A DNA stretch of 64,000 nt from Simmondsia chinensis (GCA_018398585.1 JAGTTD010000011.1:17413346-17477345); one strand, 5' to 3'; positions 32,725 to 44,553 are shown, numbered from the stretch's first letter. Program-made: numbers and translations. Notes: generated by a model not told the origin, from the sequence alone.

Positions 32725-33075
32725 CTATAGGATGCGATGCAAGCCTAAACGTGTTGGAAGTGCCTAAATGGTAGCTAGGATCTTCACATCCTCCTTAGCA
32801 ATGGTGCAGCTTCTTGCTTTCTCATGAAAAACCTCTATTTCCTCACGTGCTTCCTCATCTAATTCAAGGGCTTCAGAATAAGTTGTCATGTATAAAGTGA
32901 CCTCCCTGAAGTAACCCTTGGGAAATAACTCTTCTGGGGTAACAAAACTACATGACTTCTATTTTAGAAGGTCGATTGGCATGACCTCCTGATTTTTAGC
33001 TTTTGGCTTCTTACTCTTGCTCTTTCCAGAATGGTAAAATCTTCTCCCGACTTGCTTATTCTTTAGGCAAGGTTT

Positions 33076-33108
<33 letters not shown>

Positions 33109-34556
33109 GGTTTCGGCGGTTTAAGAGTATCTCCTAGATTTCTTGCGTGTGACAAGGATCCAACCCTTTTCGTCATTTTTGATATGCCCTTTGGCCTCTC
33201 GTGACTTATTCAGAGAAAACAACTCCTCCTAGACGTGGATCATTCGGGGCCTCTAAACTTTCAAATTGAATGGCGTGATTAGCCAATTTCACTTTGATGT
33301 CGTGCACATAGGTTGCTAACTCCTCAAAAGTCCTAGGCCTCAGCGCTTGCAAAATGTAAGACAGTTCTAACTTCATGCCTTGTGTGCAAATCTCCATTGC
33401 CGAAGTTTCAAAAAAACGATCCTTTCAGTCGAGGCTCAAAGCACACCCTTGCTTATTGTAGTCGATGACCGGCTCTTCCTTCCATTGAGTTGTGTTCATA
33501 ACCTCCATCATAGAGACAGTGCGAAGGGTACTGTAAAATCTATTAAGAAACATGTCTTCCATTTGTTTCTAGCTGTCAACAGACTTTGATTCTAGGTCAG
33601 TATACCAATTGAAGGCAGTGCCTTTGAGGGAGCGAACAATCTATTTCACTAGAAGATCGCGCTCAGTTCCAGCGTTGCTACATATCTTAACAAAGTGGGT
33701 GATGTGCTGGCTCGAGTTCTCTTTCCCATCAAATTGATGGAATTTAGGGGGTTAACACCCCATAGGCATCTTGAGGTTGTTAGTTCTTTTTGTGTATCAC
33801 CTTTGATAATGGTGGCAACCATATGTTGAACTACCCATTTGGGCTTTCACAGTGCTGGCGATCAGTTCTTGGATCGGATGGACTGATAAAACGGCGAGTG
33901 ATGCTGGATCCTGTGTTGGTGTAGGCTTTGGGCCGACAACAACCTTTGAAGAATTTGCTGATGCTTCTCCATCATCAGAGTTAACACCATCATTATCCAT
34001 AACAGCTTTCCTAGTGTCCCTCCCAAACTCATGCTTAGAGAGTTTGTTGTGCAAAGAAGCGATTTGGAGGCTTTACTCACGATCTATGCATTCTTGTCGG
34101 TTATGGCCTTATTCAGGTTTTCCACCATAGCTTGTAACTTTGCTGGTTGTTTTTCCATAGGGATAGCACTAGTCACCATTATGGGTACAACAATTGACCC
34201 GACAGATTCTATGGACCTTCTTTTTAGTGACGTAGGTAATGAACCATCACGGTCGCCCCCTCTATGGGCTCGGCCATGAGTTGGAACATTGGATTGACGT
34301 GGGTGAGTCCTTCGTTCACACCAAAAGCCTCTGCTTGGGGAACTTCCTCCTATTTGTTGATCGGTGTCTCCTTTGGGATACTGAAACCATCATCTGGTTC
34401 TTGGGCATAAGGGAGATGGTCAATAGCTTTGGCTTTATTCCTTGTAGTAACACCAGCATGTGCATTACACACTTCAGCAGCAATGAAGGTAGCCCTTCAA
34501 GGGTTAGGCTCCACCACCCTTTTGGAGTTTAGAGAAATGCTCTTCTTAGGCGCCAT
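32725..34556 (-). pseudogene. Element D gag
   Basis: Start ATG at 34556 (MAPKKSISLNSKRVVEPNP), then stop. Further pieces are 34054-33797 (acidic linker) and 33397-33206 with LELSYILQALRPRTFEELAT and IQFESLEAP, typical of Tat gag, where C-terminal capsid helices and a linker occur. The G-run at 33078-33107 interrupts the coding sequence. Plus-strand frames at 33852-34532 are shadows. Confidence 0.75.
33078..33107 (+). repeat. Poly(G) run of 30 bases
   Basis: Uninterrupted G tract inside element D gag. Runs of this length are prone to sequencing and assembly error, so the exact length is unreliable. Confidence 0.9.
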
Positions 34557-34600
34557 TTGATGTTTTTCTTTAAAGGAGAAGGATATGAGAGGTAAAGAAT

Positions 34601-34620
34601 GTCCCACCGGGCATGCCAAG
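34601..34620 (-). other. Element D primer binding site
   Basis: Minus-strand CTTGGCATGCCCGGTGGGAC, a few bases after the LTR end (CTCCA at 34625). It differs from the tRNA-Met site used by the chromoviruses here. The tRNA was not identified. Confidence 0.6.
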
Positions 34621-34624
34621 TTTT

Positions 34625-35242
34625 TGGAGCACAAAATTCCGCAGGCAATAAAAGAACGAAATAAATACACCACAAAGTAGTATTTCTTTAAAGGAAAATG
34701 CGTATAATCTCTATATTCGTATACCTAGTAAAAGTACACAGAGGGTCCTCTTATGCGATTCCTTGGGTTGTCACTTGAAAGAGGGCACAAGGCTTGTTCT
34801 TGATCAAGTGGATGTTTTCTTCAAGGAAGGCAGGCACTTGGCTTGTGGTTTTTCTTAAAGGATCACTTTGGTTGTGGTTTGAGAGGGAATTTTGGCTCTT
34901 CTTCTTCTCTTCTTCTTCCAACCCCCTTTCAAATGATGAGGAAGTCTTCTGTTTATGGAGGGGACTTCCCCTGTAAAATGCATGAATGGGCCCTCCCTTT
35001 TGGGTTGGCTCATGGGCTCGATCCATGAAAGTAGCTCGGGATTCTATTTGGGCCGAGAATCTTTTGGGCCCCAACTTTAAATGATGTGCATTTTTTTTCG
35101 AGCATACTTTTCGAGCGCGAGCTCAACTTGACAATCTTTTGGTTTGACTTGGCAGACTTTGATTTGTACTTTTTGGTTATTGGGCCAACTTGGGCCTGGT
35201 TGTAATAAACTTATGACTACGGCAAAAATTTTCATGCCTACA
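34625..35242 (-). repeat. Element D 5' LTR
   Basis: About 618 bp; in minus sense starts TGTAGGCATGAAAATTTT and ends GTGCTCCA. Its inner end matches the stub at 19865 and the LTR at 63401. The plus-strand frame 34794-34976 is fortuitous. Confidence 0.8.
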
Positions 35243-35422
35243 CACTTCTTATTAAGGCTAGGGGCGCATATTTTCATAATTTAGATCTAGTGGTTCGTAA
35301 TTTCTCCTCTAATCTCTAACTTCATATATATATATATAGGATATTAGGATGTTCAAACTTTTTGCAAACAAAAATATGTAATTTTTGTTGGAGATTGTTG
35401 ACGTCGCCTACAATTTGATACT

Positions 35423-35858
35423 TGTTATAAAACTATAGTCAGCTTGTACTTAAAAGGAAGAGAACAAAAGTATAAACCCAAATATAGTTAAAGAAAAATA
35501 GCAAGTATTTTGTATTAGAACTAAAGAACAAGAGAAAGTTTTCTTCTATTCAAATAATTCTCTCAATATTATATTATATAATTCTTTCCCTCAAATCCTC
35601 ACTCACTTCCATTTCTCTATGCTTTCTTTTAGCTCACTGTAATTGTGCTTGTCCACCGCTTGTTCCTGTATTTATTGGGAATCAGAAGCGGTGGGAATTT
35701 CTTACGAGAGAAGAAAGTGGATATATACACACATATATATATATATGAACACACACTCACAAAGGTCTTTTACGTAATTTCTAATTTTCTAGGATATTTA
35801 ATAAGATCCAAACTCGACTATAAAAATTGTACCCGAGAAATATCAAATATTTGCAACA
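35423..35858 (-). repeat. Element F 3' LTR
   Basis: 436 bp. Minus sense starts TGTTGCAAATATTTG after the polypurine tract AAAGGGAGAG (35868-35859) and ends GTTTTATAACA. Contains a TATATA-rich microsatellite-like stretch (35718-35745). Confidence 0.88.
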
Positions 35859-36504
35859 CTCTCCCTTTAGATATTTTCCTTTATAATGGGACATTACACT
35901 CTTGAAAGTGTATAGTGTCCAAGTTATATACGTCTGCCTCGTTAAAAACCTTGTTAGGAAAAAAACTCAGTGGGGAAAACCATAGTGAAGGAAAAAAGAG
36001 TACAGCACTTATTTAACTCCTCCTCATGTAAACCTGTTAGTAAGGGGAGTTTTTGAGTCGATGCATGCCAATCTTATGAACTAATGTCTTAAAATTTGTT
36101 GTTGGCAATGCTTTCGTGAACAATCTGCTAGGTTTTTACTAGAGCGAACTTGATAAACATCTATTTCACCCGTCTTCCGAACCTCATGTGAAAAGAAGAA
36201 CTTTGGTGATATATGTTTAGTTCTGTCACCTTTGGTGTATCTACCTTTGATCAAAGCAATACATGCAGCATTATCTTTATACAGTATTGTTGGACTCCCC
36301 CTGGTCATCGAAAGGCTGCATTCCTCTTGAACATGTTAAATAAGGGACCGCAGTCATAAACATTCCCTATTTGTTTCACGAAGTGCAAGTATCTCAGCAT
36401 GATTTGAAGAAGTTGCTGTTGTTGTTTGTTCTGTGGATCGCCACGATATGTCAATGTCACCATAAGTGAATAAATATCCTATTTGTGAATGACCTTTATG
36501 TAGA
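35859..36504 (-). pseudogene. Element F RNase H C-terminal half and 3' untranslated region
   Basis: Encodes ILYKDNAACIALIKGRYTKG, RTKHISPKFFFSHEV and IDVYQVRSSKNLAD (36308-36081), the copia RNase H end. It is preceded toward element C by GHSQIGYLFTYGDIDISW. Downstream is about 220 bases of untranslated sequence to the polypurine tract. Confidence 0.88.
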
Positions 36505-37129
36505 TGTTATGTCCCGAGAATTCAAGGATTTGGGTTGTGTGCTGTTTAGTCTGTTGGGCTGCTGTTGTTGGGTGTTCTGCTACTACTGGCTGCTGCCTGC
36601 TGCTGTTATTGTTGATTCTTTGCTGTCATAATGCTGATTAGAGTTGGTTAGCCTAGTAAATAATGTTGTTAGTCTCGTTGTTGCATTGTATGGGTCTAGT
36701 TGAGCTGTAATAAGCTGTTAGTATATTCTACATTGTAATAAACCTGCAGTGAGCTACGCGCAGCATGTGTTCTGTTAGGCTATTGGTTGCAGTAGGCTGA
36801 TCTGGCTGGAAAATAGGATTTAAAAGTTAGTTAGAAGATATTTTCTTGAGCCTTAGATATTTTGTAGTGTTGGTTAGGATTAGTTGTCTTGATTCAATGT
36901 CTCTAATCTTGTATAAATAAGCTCTCAGCTGTAATGTTCAGGGGCATTCAATCAAATATCAACAAAATATCTCATTTGAGATCAACCTTCTCTCTCTCAT
37001 CTAACTCTCTCTACTTCTAATCCCTAATTCTCTAATTTCTCATCTCAATTCCCTTCTTTCTCATCTCATACTCTCAATCTATCTCAATTTTACTTAGCTT
37101 ATGTTTGGGAATCGATCCCAAGCATAACA
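36505..37129 (+). repeat. Element C 5' LTR
   Basis: TGTTATGTCCCGAGAATTC...CAAGCATAACA. TATA-like TTGTATAAATAAGC at about 36910. The E2F-type box is mutated here (CTGGCTGGAAAA, about 36802-36813). Pyrimidine-rich CTCTCTCTCATC stretch at 36990-37080. Confidence 0.95.
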
Positions 37130-37131
37130 AT

Positions 37132-37143
37132 TGGTATCAGAGC
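37132..37143 (+). other. Element C primer binding site
   Basis: Perfect TGGTATCAGAGC, complement of initiator tRNA-Met, two bases after the 5' LTR. Confidence 0.92.
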
Positions 37144-37436
37144 TTCGTTTGGCTTCCAATCGAGTGCGTAATCAAAAGAAAATAAAAAAAAATATTAGAA
37201 AAAAATTTTTTCCGAAAAGACTCAAATTCAGGTTGAATTTGACGATCAGGTGCAGATTCTAGTAAAGAAAAAAATCAGATCAGTTCAAGACATTTTGATC
37301 AAGATCAATTCAGATTTGAGATTCTTAAATTTGATCTTGAAATTTTAGAAAATTGTAGATCACATTTGGAGATTGTGTTGTTGTCAATCCAAAATTAGCA
37401 TGATCAATTCTGATTGTGAAATTTAGAAGTGGATTA

Positions 37437-39402
37437 TGGTCGGTGGTGTCACAACAAGATCAGGAACCAATACGGCGGTAGCATGTCCCTCTTATGCAGA
37501 AGTAACCGCAAGAGATGCTTTTCCTGATGCTGCTGCAATTGGAGCAAGTGCAACAAATGAGGTACATGTTGTTCTAATGATCAGTTGGCATTGCAATTGG
37601 AGCTTCTATTCAATCGTATCCAGCAGCAAAGACAAGAGGATAAAGATTGTATGCTTCAACAAATGAGGCAGGTGCTTAGAGAAAATGATCAAAATAAAGA
37701 GGATCTATTGTCTCAACAATTGCAAGATTTGGAAGAAAAGATTAATGATAAGGTGCAAAATCAAATTTAGGAAATTGATGGAAAGATTGATGATCATTTG
37801 AATCAACAATTGTTGAAGTTCGAAATGAGATTTGCTGAAAACAACAAACAAGCGATTGAAGATATGTTGCAAGATCAGTTACGAAAGCTGAATGCAGATG
37901 AAGGTGTTGAAGGAACGTTAACTGCACATGTAAATCAGCAAGTTCAGGTGTTGGAGGCTAGCATTACAGACCGATTGAACCAACAATAAAAGGCTTTGGA
38001 AGAGAGGCTTCAGGAGTTGCGCAACCAGGTTGATAATCAAAATGTGGTTTCAGGTTTTGCACCTCTATTACCAGCAAGCCAATTAAATAGATCAAGTGTG
38101 GAGTTGGAACCTCAAATTTTAAAAGCTGCAGCTGACACATTAACAGATCCTCAAGTTCAGATTGAAACTGGAAATGTTGGGCCACAAAATCAGGTTCCAG
38201 AAGCTGAAGTAATTGTTAGTTTGCATGAGCATCAATTGGATCAAGAGCATATTCCATCTTTGAGCATAAATTCTAATCAGAAGGAGCATCCTTCAGATTC
38301 TTCAGATCATCCCCCTGGTTCTGCAGCACCGAACAAATCAAATCGAGAGAATGCAGGACACTTTGATCCATCTCATGAGCCAACACGCACGCGACCTGTT
38401 TGTTGGAATGCAGGACATCTTGTTCATTCTCCTGCATCTGTTCAGCAGTATCAAACTGGACAAAATGCCTCCGAAACTATTCATAACCGAAGCAATGAAG
38501 TCTCATATGGTAATAGAAGCAATGGGTTTCGACAACCGAGAGTTCAACTTGAAAATTTTGATGGGAAGCAACCACACTCTTGGTTAAGGAGATGCGAGTG
38601 GTATTCCCACTTTTATTCCATTTTCGATGATCAAAAGGTGGAACTAGCTGTGGTTTATCTTCAAGGAGATCATGAAGTTTGGTTCTATAGTATATTGAAG
38701 AGCCATCCTATACTTACTTGGGCTGATTTTATGATGGAATTTTGTGAACAGTATGGTGATGAAGATTGGGGTGATGTAGTCGATAGCTTCAACAAGTTAA
38801 CTCAAGTCACAACCGTGAAGGAATACATGAAAAAATTTGAAAATCTCCGAGCTAGTATGATAACGATTGGCCATCAAGACCCTGAGTCCTTTTATGTCTC
38901 GAGCTTCATTAGTGGACTAAAGCCTAAAATCAAGAACTTGGTAAAAGCACTTGAACCTTCTTCCTTGTCTCAAGCTTTTGCAAAGGCAAAGTTAGTTGAG
39001 GCCACAGATTTAACATTCCTTGATCGGCCAAGGCATCGGGAAGAAAACTTCCAACATTATCACAAGAAGTTAGTCACAAGGGGGTAGATAAACATAAAGA
39101 TCCACGAAATATCGAGAAGGAGTCTCGAAACTGCTATTTTAAGTGTCATCAACACTATGTACCTGGCTATAAGCGCAATCCTAAATTTCTCATGGCAACT
39201 AGAGGAGTTGATGTTGAAGGACAATCCGAAAATGATGAATTCGCTACTGATATTGAGGGGTCAGATCAGGACACCTGCAGTGAAGAAGAAGTGGACATCA
39301 CAGTTCGTAGCAAGGAAGCAAGAAACATGTTCAAGAAAATGTCCAAGTCCAAAGCACTTCAGCAAGGAAAGGGCAACTCTAATGTCTACAATAAGAAGTG
39401 AT
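37437..39402 (+). pseudogene. Element C gag
   Basis: Starts MVGGVTTRSGTNTAV; shifts frame near 37580 into a Gln-rich coiled coil (LLFNRIQQQRQEDKD, DLEEKINDKVQNQI) with stops at 37768 and 37987. The main 363-codon piece (37996-39087) holds the capsid core: FDGKQPHSWLRRCEWYSHFY, QGDHEVWFYSILKSHPILTW, VKEYMKKFENLRASM. A stop at 39087 precedes a decayed zinc knuckle (CYFKCHQHYVPGYKRNP, His and last Cys changed) and an acidic tail ending at 39402. The coiled coil has no counterpart in ordinary Ty3 gag. Confidence 0.9.
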
Positions 39403-39421
39403 TTCAAGTCTCATTCTCTTT

Positions 39422-39459
39422 CATTCTTGAGGACAAGAATGTTTTCAAGGGGAAGGGAA
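39422..39459 (+). other. Element C hairpin and polypurine tract
   Basis: Hairpin CATTCTTGAGGACAAGAATG (39422-39441) followed by TTTTCAAGGGGAAGGGAA adjoining the 3' LTR. Confidence 0.9.
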
Positions 39460-40084
39460 TGTTACGTCCCGAGAATTCAAGGATTTGGGTTGTGTGCTGT
39501 TTAGTCTGTGGGGCTGCTGTTGTTGGGTGTTCTGCTGCTACTGGCTGCTGCCTGCTGCAGTTATTGTTGATTCTTTGCTGCCATAATGCTGATTAGAGTT
39601 GGTTAGCCTAGTAAATAATGTTGTTAGTCTTGTTGTTGCATTGTATAGGTCTAGTTGAGTTGTAATAAGTTGTTAGTATATTCTGCATTGTAATAAACCT
39701 GTAATAAGCTAGGCAAAGCATGTGTTCTGTTAGGCTATTGGTTGCGGTAGGCTGATCTGGCGGGAAAATAGGATTTAAAAGTTACTTAGAAGATATTTTC
39801 TTGAGCCTTAGATATTTTGTAGTGTTGGTTCGGATTAGTTGTCTTGATTCAATGTCTCTAATCTTGTATAAATAAGCTCTCAGCTGTAATGTTCAGGGAC
39901 ATTCAATCAAATATCAACAAAATATCTCATTTGAGATCAACCTTCTCTCTCTCATCTACCTCTCTCTACTTCTCATCCCTAATTCTCTAATTTCTCATCT
40001 CAATTCCCTTCTTTCTCATCTCATATTCTCAATCTATCTCAATTTTACTTAGCTTATGTTTGGGAATCGCTCCCGAGCATAACA
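39460..40084 (+). repeat. Element C 3' LTR
   Basis: Partner of 36505-37129. Contains an intact E2F-type box CTGGCGGGAAAATA (39757-39770; reverse complement has TTTTCCCGCC) about 100 bases upstream of TTGTATAAATAAGC. Confidence 0.95.
39757..39770. promoter_or_regulatory. E2F-type box in C 3' LTR
   Basis: CTGGCGGGAAAATA; on the minus strand TTTTCCCGCC, the classical E2F half-site form. Confidence 0.55.
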
Positions 40085-40330
40085 GTAGATCAGACAAATA
40101 TCCAGCATCTACATATCCAACCAATCTCGGATTTGATTGTCTCAGATAGAATAATCCCATATCAGATGTACCACGAAGGTACTGAAATATATGTTTAATC
40201 CCATTCCAATGTCTCTGGGTAGGAGTTAAGCTATACCTTGCTAATAATTTAACCGAGAAGGCTATATCTGGTCTCGTGTAGTTAGCAAAATACAGCAGTG
40301 CACCTATTGCACTCAGATACAAGAATTTCT
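40085..40330 (-). pseudogene. Element F RT C-terminus / RNase H start
   Basis: Encodes YLSAIGALLYFANYTRPDIA, FSVKLLARYSLTPTQRHWNG and GYVDAGYLSD. The last stretch is the RNase H catalytic entry, with Asp in D-A, interrupted by element C at its GTAGA target. Confidence 0.9.
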
Positions 40331-41400
40331 TCGTTATCCCCTCAAGGTAAAAAAGGGTCCTTATTTACATCAAGAGATCAGACGACCATTAAGGTACTTA
40401 AGGCATGTGCCTTATCCATGTAAAAACATTTATCACTTTTTTGTATTAGTAGATTGATGGACTAAAATTCCATCAGATAAGTGCTTTATTTGAAAGCCAA
40501 GACACTATTATTTATTTCTGAAATCTTTCATCTCAAACTCCTTATTCAAATATGCAACAGCTTGTTTAATCGCTTTAGGAGTTCCTATGATGTTTAAATC
40601 ATCAACATAGACTACGATTATAGCAAATCCAAAATTTGATTTCTTAATAAAAACACATGGGCTTACAGGATTGTTAACAGATCCCTTTCTCATAAGGTAT
40701 ATACTAAGATGATTGTACCACATTCGCCTGGTTTGTATTATCCATATAATGATCTCTGTAATTTGATTGAACACAGCTCTCGAGGTTTTGAGCTATATGC
40801 ATCTGGCATTTGTAGGCCTGCATGGACTTTCTTATAGATATCATTATCAAGTGATCCATATGGATAAGCCGTTACCACATCTATAAGACGCATGTGGAGT
40901 CTTTCAGAGATTGCAAAGCTTATTAAGAATCTAAATGTAATTGCGTCCATTACATGTGAATATGTCTCTTTATAATCAATTCCTGGCTTCTGTGAGAAAT
41001 CTTAGCTACACGTCATGCTTTATATCTGATCACTTTATTCTTTTCATTTCTTTTTTTTGCACAAATTCTCACTTGTAACCTATGGGTTTCGTGTTTTCAG
41101 GAATTTGGACAACAGGTCAAAAAACTGCACATTTTGTGAGTGAATTTAATTATGCTTAAATTGCTTCTTTCCATTTTGACAAATTATTTCTTCTTTGACA
41201 TTCTTGAACATATTCGGGTTCAAGTTCTTCACCTTTTGTGGTCAAATCAGTAGCCACAGTATATACGAACATTTGATTAATAATCGTTTTATTTCAATTC
41301 CATCGTATGCCAGTAATAGCATAGTTTATCAAGATCTCCTCATTCTTGACATTTTCATCATTTTCACAATTTTCAAGTATTTAATACCTCGAGGAGCCAT
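40331..41400 (-). pseudogene. Element F reverse transcriptase
   Basis: Pieces at 40950-40738 (MRLIDVVTAYPYGSLDNDIY, with the conserved DV-x-TAYLYG-like block) and 40774-40508 (FAIIVVYVDDLNIIGT, the Asp pair of the copia YVDD active site intact, then YLNKEFEMKD). Upstream to 41400 the frame is heavily broken, with a possible insertion near 41000-41300. Confidence 0.85.
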
Positions 41401-42731
41401 TTCATCCTCATATCCTTTTCTTGGATTTACATTTGTACCTATTCAGGAGTTTTCTCTTCAAGAGTTTAATAGAGGAGCCAACTTGTTTATTTTGCTCTCT
41501 TTTCTTTCTTGGGTTCTTATCTTTAGAACCAACAGGTCTGCCATGCTTCTGGCATGCAGTAGACGTACTTGCCAATGCCTTAGAAGACCATTCATTTGGA
41601 ATATCAATTCGATCAGGAGCATTTATAGCTAGAACATGTGACTTGGTCACTCTTTTTGTATTAATGAATGGATCTGGTAATTGATTTGCAATATTTTATA
41701 AATGGATAATTTTCTAAGCTTTCATTTCACATTAATTTGTATGTTGATCAAAATGCGATATTGATGGTGCATTCCGCACAATTATACTCTTTTCCAGCTT
41801 TAAATTTTCTCCCCCTAATTCTAGGAACAATGTTTCGTCAAATTTGCAACTTGCAAACCGTGCAGTAAAAATATCTCCTGTCAGTGGTTTAATATATTAT
41901 ATAATTGATTGGGATTCAAAGCCAAGATAAATTTCTAGTCTCCTTTGTGGACCCATCTTTGTGCCCTGGGGTAGAGAACATGCATAGCGCAACCAAAAAT
42001 TCGTAGATGGGATATTTATAGTTCTTGACTAGAAACAAGTTGCAATGGAGAGTATTTATGATAAACAATTGGCCTAGCAAGAATCAGTGCTACAACATGT
42101 AATATAGCGTGCCCCCATGAAGAACTAGGCAACTTTGTTTTCTTAAGTAATGATCTAGCAATTAGTTGCAGACGTTAATCAAAGTTCCTGCAAGACCATT
42201 TTGTGTATGTTGGTGAGCCACAAGGTCATCAACTGTAATCCCAATTGACATACTATAGTCATTAAAAGCTTGTGACGTAAATTCTCCTAAATTATCAAGA
42301 CGGATCCTTTTGATCCTGTAATCCGAAAATTGAGCTTATAATCGGATTATTTGTGTAAGGAGTCTCGTAAATGCCACATTGCGAGTAGATAATAGACATA
42401 CATGTGACCAACGTGTTGAGGAGTCTATCAACACCATAAAATATCTAAATGGTCCACATGATGGAATAATAGGCCCACATATGTCTCCTTGTACTCTTTG
42501 TAAAAATGTAGGATATTCAACCCCAATTTTAGTTGGGGATAGCCTAGTAATCATTTTACCTTGAGCACAAGCAGCACTTGAAATTTCATCGGGTAAAAGA
42601 ATCTTTTGATTCTTTAAAGAGTGCCCATGATAATTTTCAATAATTTTTCTTATCATTGTTACACCTGGACAGCCCAAACAGTTATGCCACAGGGTGAATG
42701 TTTTACAATCAGTTAACTTCTGGTTAGCCAT
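41401..42731 (-). pseudogene. Element F integrase
   Basis: The zinc-binding part at 42731-42600 includes LWHNCLGCPGVTMIRKI (H-x4-H-like replaced by H...G) and a C-x2-C remnant. Catalytic core: GDICGPIIPSCGPFRYFMVL then DNLGEFTSQAFNDY. The usual final HTQNG-x-AE reads HTQNGLAG, so the catalytic Glu appears lost. The linker to RT (41650-41408) has the typical RPVGSKDKNPRKKRE. Many stops. Confidence 0.85.
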
Positions 42732-43140
42732 TGTATTTGATTAAATTGGGTTTATATAAGTATAATATAACCCAGAAGAAAGTGCTGACAATTTTTCCAC
42801 TATTTTCTTTCTTCCTGAAGTAAGCAATATAATATAAAGATATTCTTTATCACCCATATTTACTGTCTCAATATGATAGCCATTGTGACGAATATCTCAA
42901 AAAACTGATCAAGTTTTTCTATGATCTACTGGAAACTGAGCATCACTTATGTTTAGTTTTGTTCCTTCATGAAGCAAAACATGTGCTCTTCCGGATCCTT
43001 CAACCAAATTTGAAATACCCGATATTGTATTAACATTCACTTAAGCTAATCGTAGCTGAGAAAAATATATTTTGCTTTTGAGGATTGTGTGTGTGGTTGC
43101 ATTGTCAACTAGATATAAATCTCCATCTTGGATCAAATCC
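42732..43140 (-). pseudogene. Element F protease / pre-integrase region
   Basis: Minus-strand sequence encodes DLYLVDNATTHTILKSKIYF. LVDNATTH replaces the usual W-(L/V)-x-D-S-G-A-(T/S)-x-H, so the catalytic D-S-G is D-N-A. Then comes a decayed GAG-pre-integrase stretch. Confidence 0.8.
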
Positions 43141-43464
43141 ATAATTCTTCAAATATAAAATACATATGCATTAGTAGAATTCTATTTATGTTATCGATTA
43201 ATAAAATTATAGAAGTATACAGAATAAAGTATTTCAAAATAACTATGATAATAGTTTTGAATTTTACTTTATAAATATAGTTGATAAAGCCTAATTTTAT
43301 TGGAAATAACCCATTAAGATGAAATATGGAAAACATAATATTATATTAAATTACACACACTGAAATTATATTATTACATTAAAAGTAAGACAAACTTTAA
43401 TATAAAAGACATAACCGAATAACAAAAAACTTCAATCTAGTTTAACACCTCCATTGCCTATCAA
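43141..43464. other. AT-rich stretch between F gag and protease
   Basis: About 320 bases of AT-rich, non-coding sequence interrupting element F between the zinc-knuckle linker and protease. It may be an inserted small element or intron-like decay. No terminal repeats were recognised. Confidence 0.4.
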
Positions 43465-44469
43465 ATGATCAATTTTCCCACTAGCAATTCTCAAAAAAAT
43501 CAGAAACTTCAAGATGCGTCACATTTATTGGGGAATGATCTTCAGCAAAATTTATTTTTGCATGTTTGCCTTTATATTTCAACCATGCTTGATAGAGGTT
43601 TACTAGACGTTCAGTCGTACGATAGGTACGCAACCAGTGACCTTTCATACCACAGTGGTAGCAATTTGTTTCTGTGTCTTTTGATGAATTCTATTGATGT
43701 GTTTTCTCCCATTTATATTTTCCTTCATTTTTGCTGGACTTCTTAAATTTTGGTCCATTTTGACTACTATGGTGCCAGTTATTATGACCACGGCTATATC
43801 CTCGTCCACAACTACGGCCACGTCCGTGACCATGGCCATGGCTATATGTATCATTTTCATGGGATGCATCATTTACTTTACGGAATGGCTCTGACCCAGT
43901 TGGTTGTGACTGATGATTTTTCATTATCAATTCATATTTTGTTCAGCAACAAAAAGACATGAAATTAACTCTGAGTATTTTTCGAAATTACTCTCTCGAT
44001 ATTGATGCTGCAGGATCGTATTCAAGATATAAAAAGTAGAAAATATTTTCTCTAACATATCATCCTCAGTAATATTTTCTCCACATAATTTTATTTGGGA
44101 GGCAATACTAAACACTACAGAGTTATACTCACTAGTAGTTTTAAAATCCTGTAACTGCAGGTGAATCCATTCATAGAGAGCTTTAGGGAGGATCACATTT
44201 TTTAGTTGATCTAACCTCTCCTTTAAATTCAACCAAAGGACAAGTGGGTCCTTTATAGTAAGATACTTGGCTTTCAATCCTTTATGGATATGATGCTTGA
44301 AAAATATCATTGCTTTTGCGAGATACTACAGGCACGCGATATTACCCATTTTAATTGTATCTCCGAGATTCATAGCATCAAGGTGAATCTCAGCATCAAG
44401 GGTCCAAGGAAAATAATTTTTGCCACTTATATCAAGAGCGGTAAGCTCAAGCTTAGTTAGATTAGCCAT
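43465..44469 (-). pseudogene. Element F gag
   Basis: Start ATG at 44469 (MANLTKLELTALDISGKNYF), with a stop at about 44330. The main piece, 44310-43927, is a copia UBN2-type gag: LVLWLNLKERLDQLKN, YEWIHLQLQDFKTTSEYN, EDDMLEKIFSTF. It is followed in another frame by a His/Gly/Arg-rich stretch (YSHGHGHGRGRSCGRGYS) and the zinc knuckle CYHCGMKGHWLRTY, in which the last Cys is Tyr. Confidence 0.88.
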
Positions 44470-44534
44470 TTAAAGTTACAAAGACTAGGGAATAAAAACA
44501 TTACCTAAAGCTTATGATAATCCTTAGTTGATTA

Positions 44535-44553
44535 GAGACTCGTGCTGATAACG
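44535..44553 (-). other. Element F primer binding site
   Basis: Minus-strand CGTTATCAGCACGAGTCTC immediately after the 5' LTR remnant. TTATCAGCACGAG is a common primer site form in plant copia elements. Confidence 0.75.

Larger units (their letters stand above)
19865..35242 (-). mobile_element. Element D: Tat/Ogre-type Ty3/gypsy retrotransposon, nested and decayed
   Basis: A minus-strand element whose 5' LTR is at 34625-35242 and whose 3' LTR survives as a 99-base stub (19865-19963). The flanks CACCT (19860-19864) and CACTT (35243-35247) fit a mutated 5-bp target duplication. Its interior (29512-34556) carries gag, protease and RT/RNase H remnants of the Tat lineage. Copia K is inserted into the 3' LTR. 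The integrase region that should precede that LTR is missing. The element therefore holds a four-level nest: D, K, A, B. Confidence 0.75.
36505..40084 (+). mobile_element. Element C: gag-only LTR retrotransposon (TR-GAG-like), complete
   Basis: Structurally complete: two 625-bp LTRs (36505-37129, 39460-40084) ending in TGTTA...TAACA, a perfect target duplication GTAGA (36500-36504, 40085-40089), a primer binding site and a polypurine tract. The 2.3-kb interior encodes gag only and stops where protease starts in A and J. LTRs differ at roughly 25 positions by eye. Because it lacks all enzymes yet inserted with a proper target duplication, it must have used Pol from another element. Confidence 0.95.

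Noticed and set aside
33852..34532. Chain of plus-strand frames (82-97 codons)
   Set aside because: Antisense to element D gag, where the minus strand has Tat-type gag sequence.
41195..41684. Plus-strand frames of 145 and 87 codons
   Set aside because: Antisense to the copia F integrase-RT linker, where the minus strand encodes RPVGSKDKNPRKKRE.
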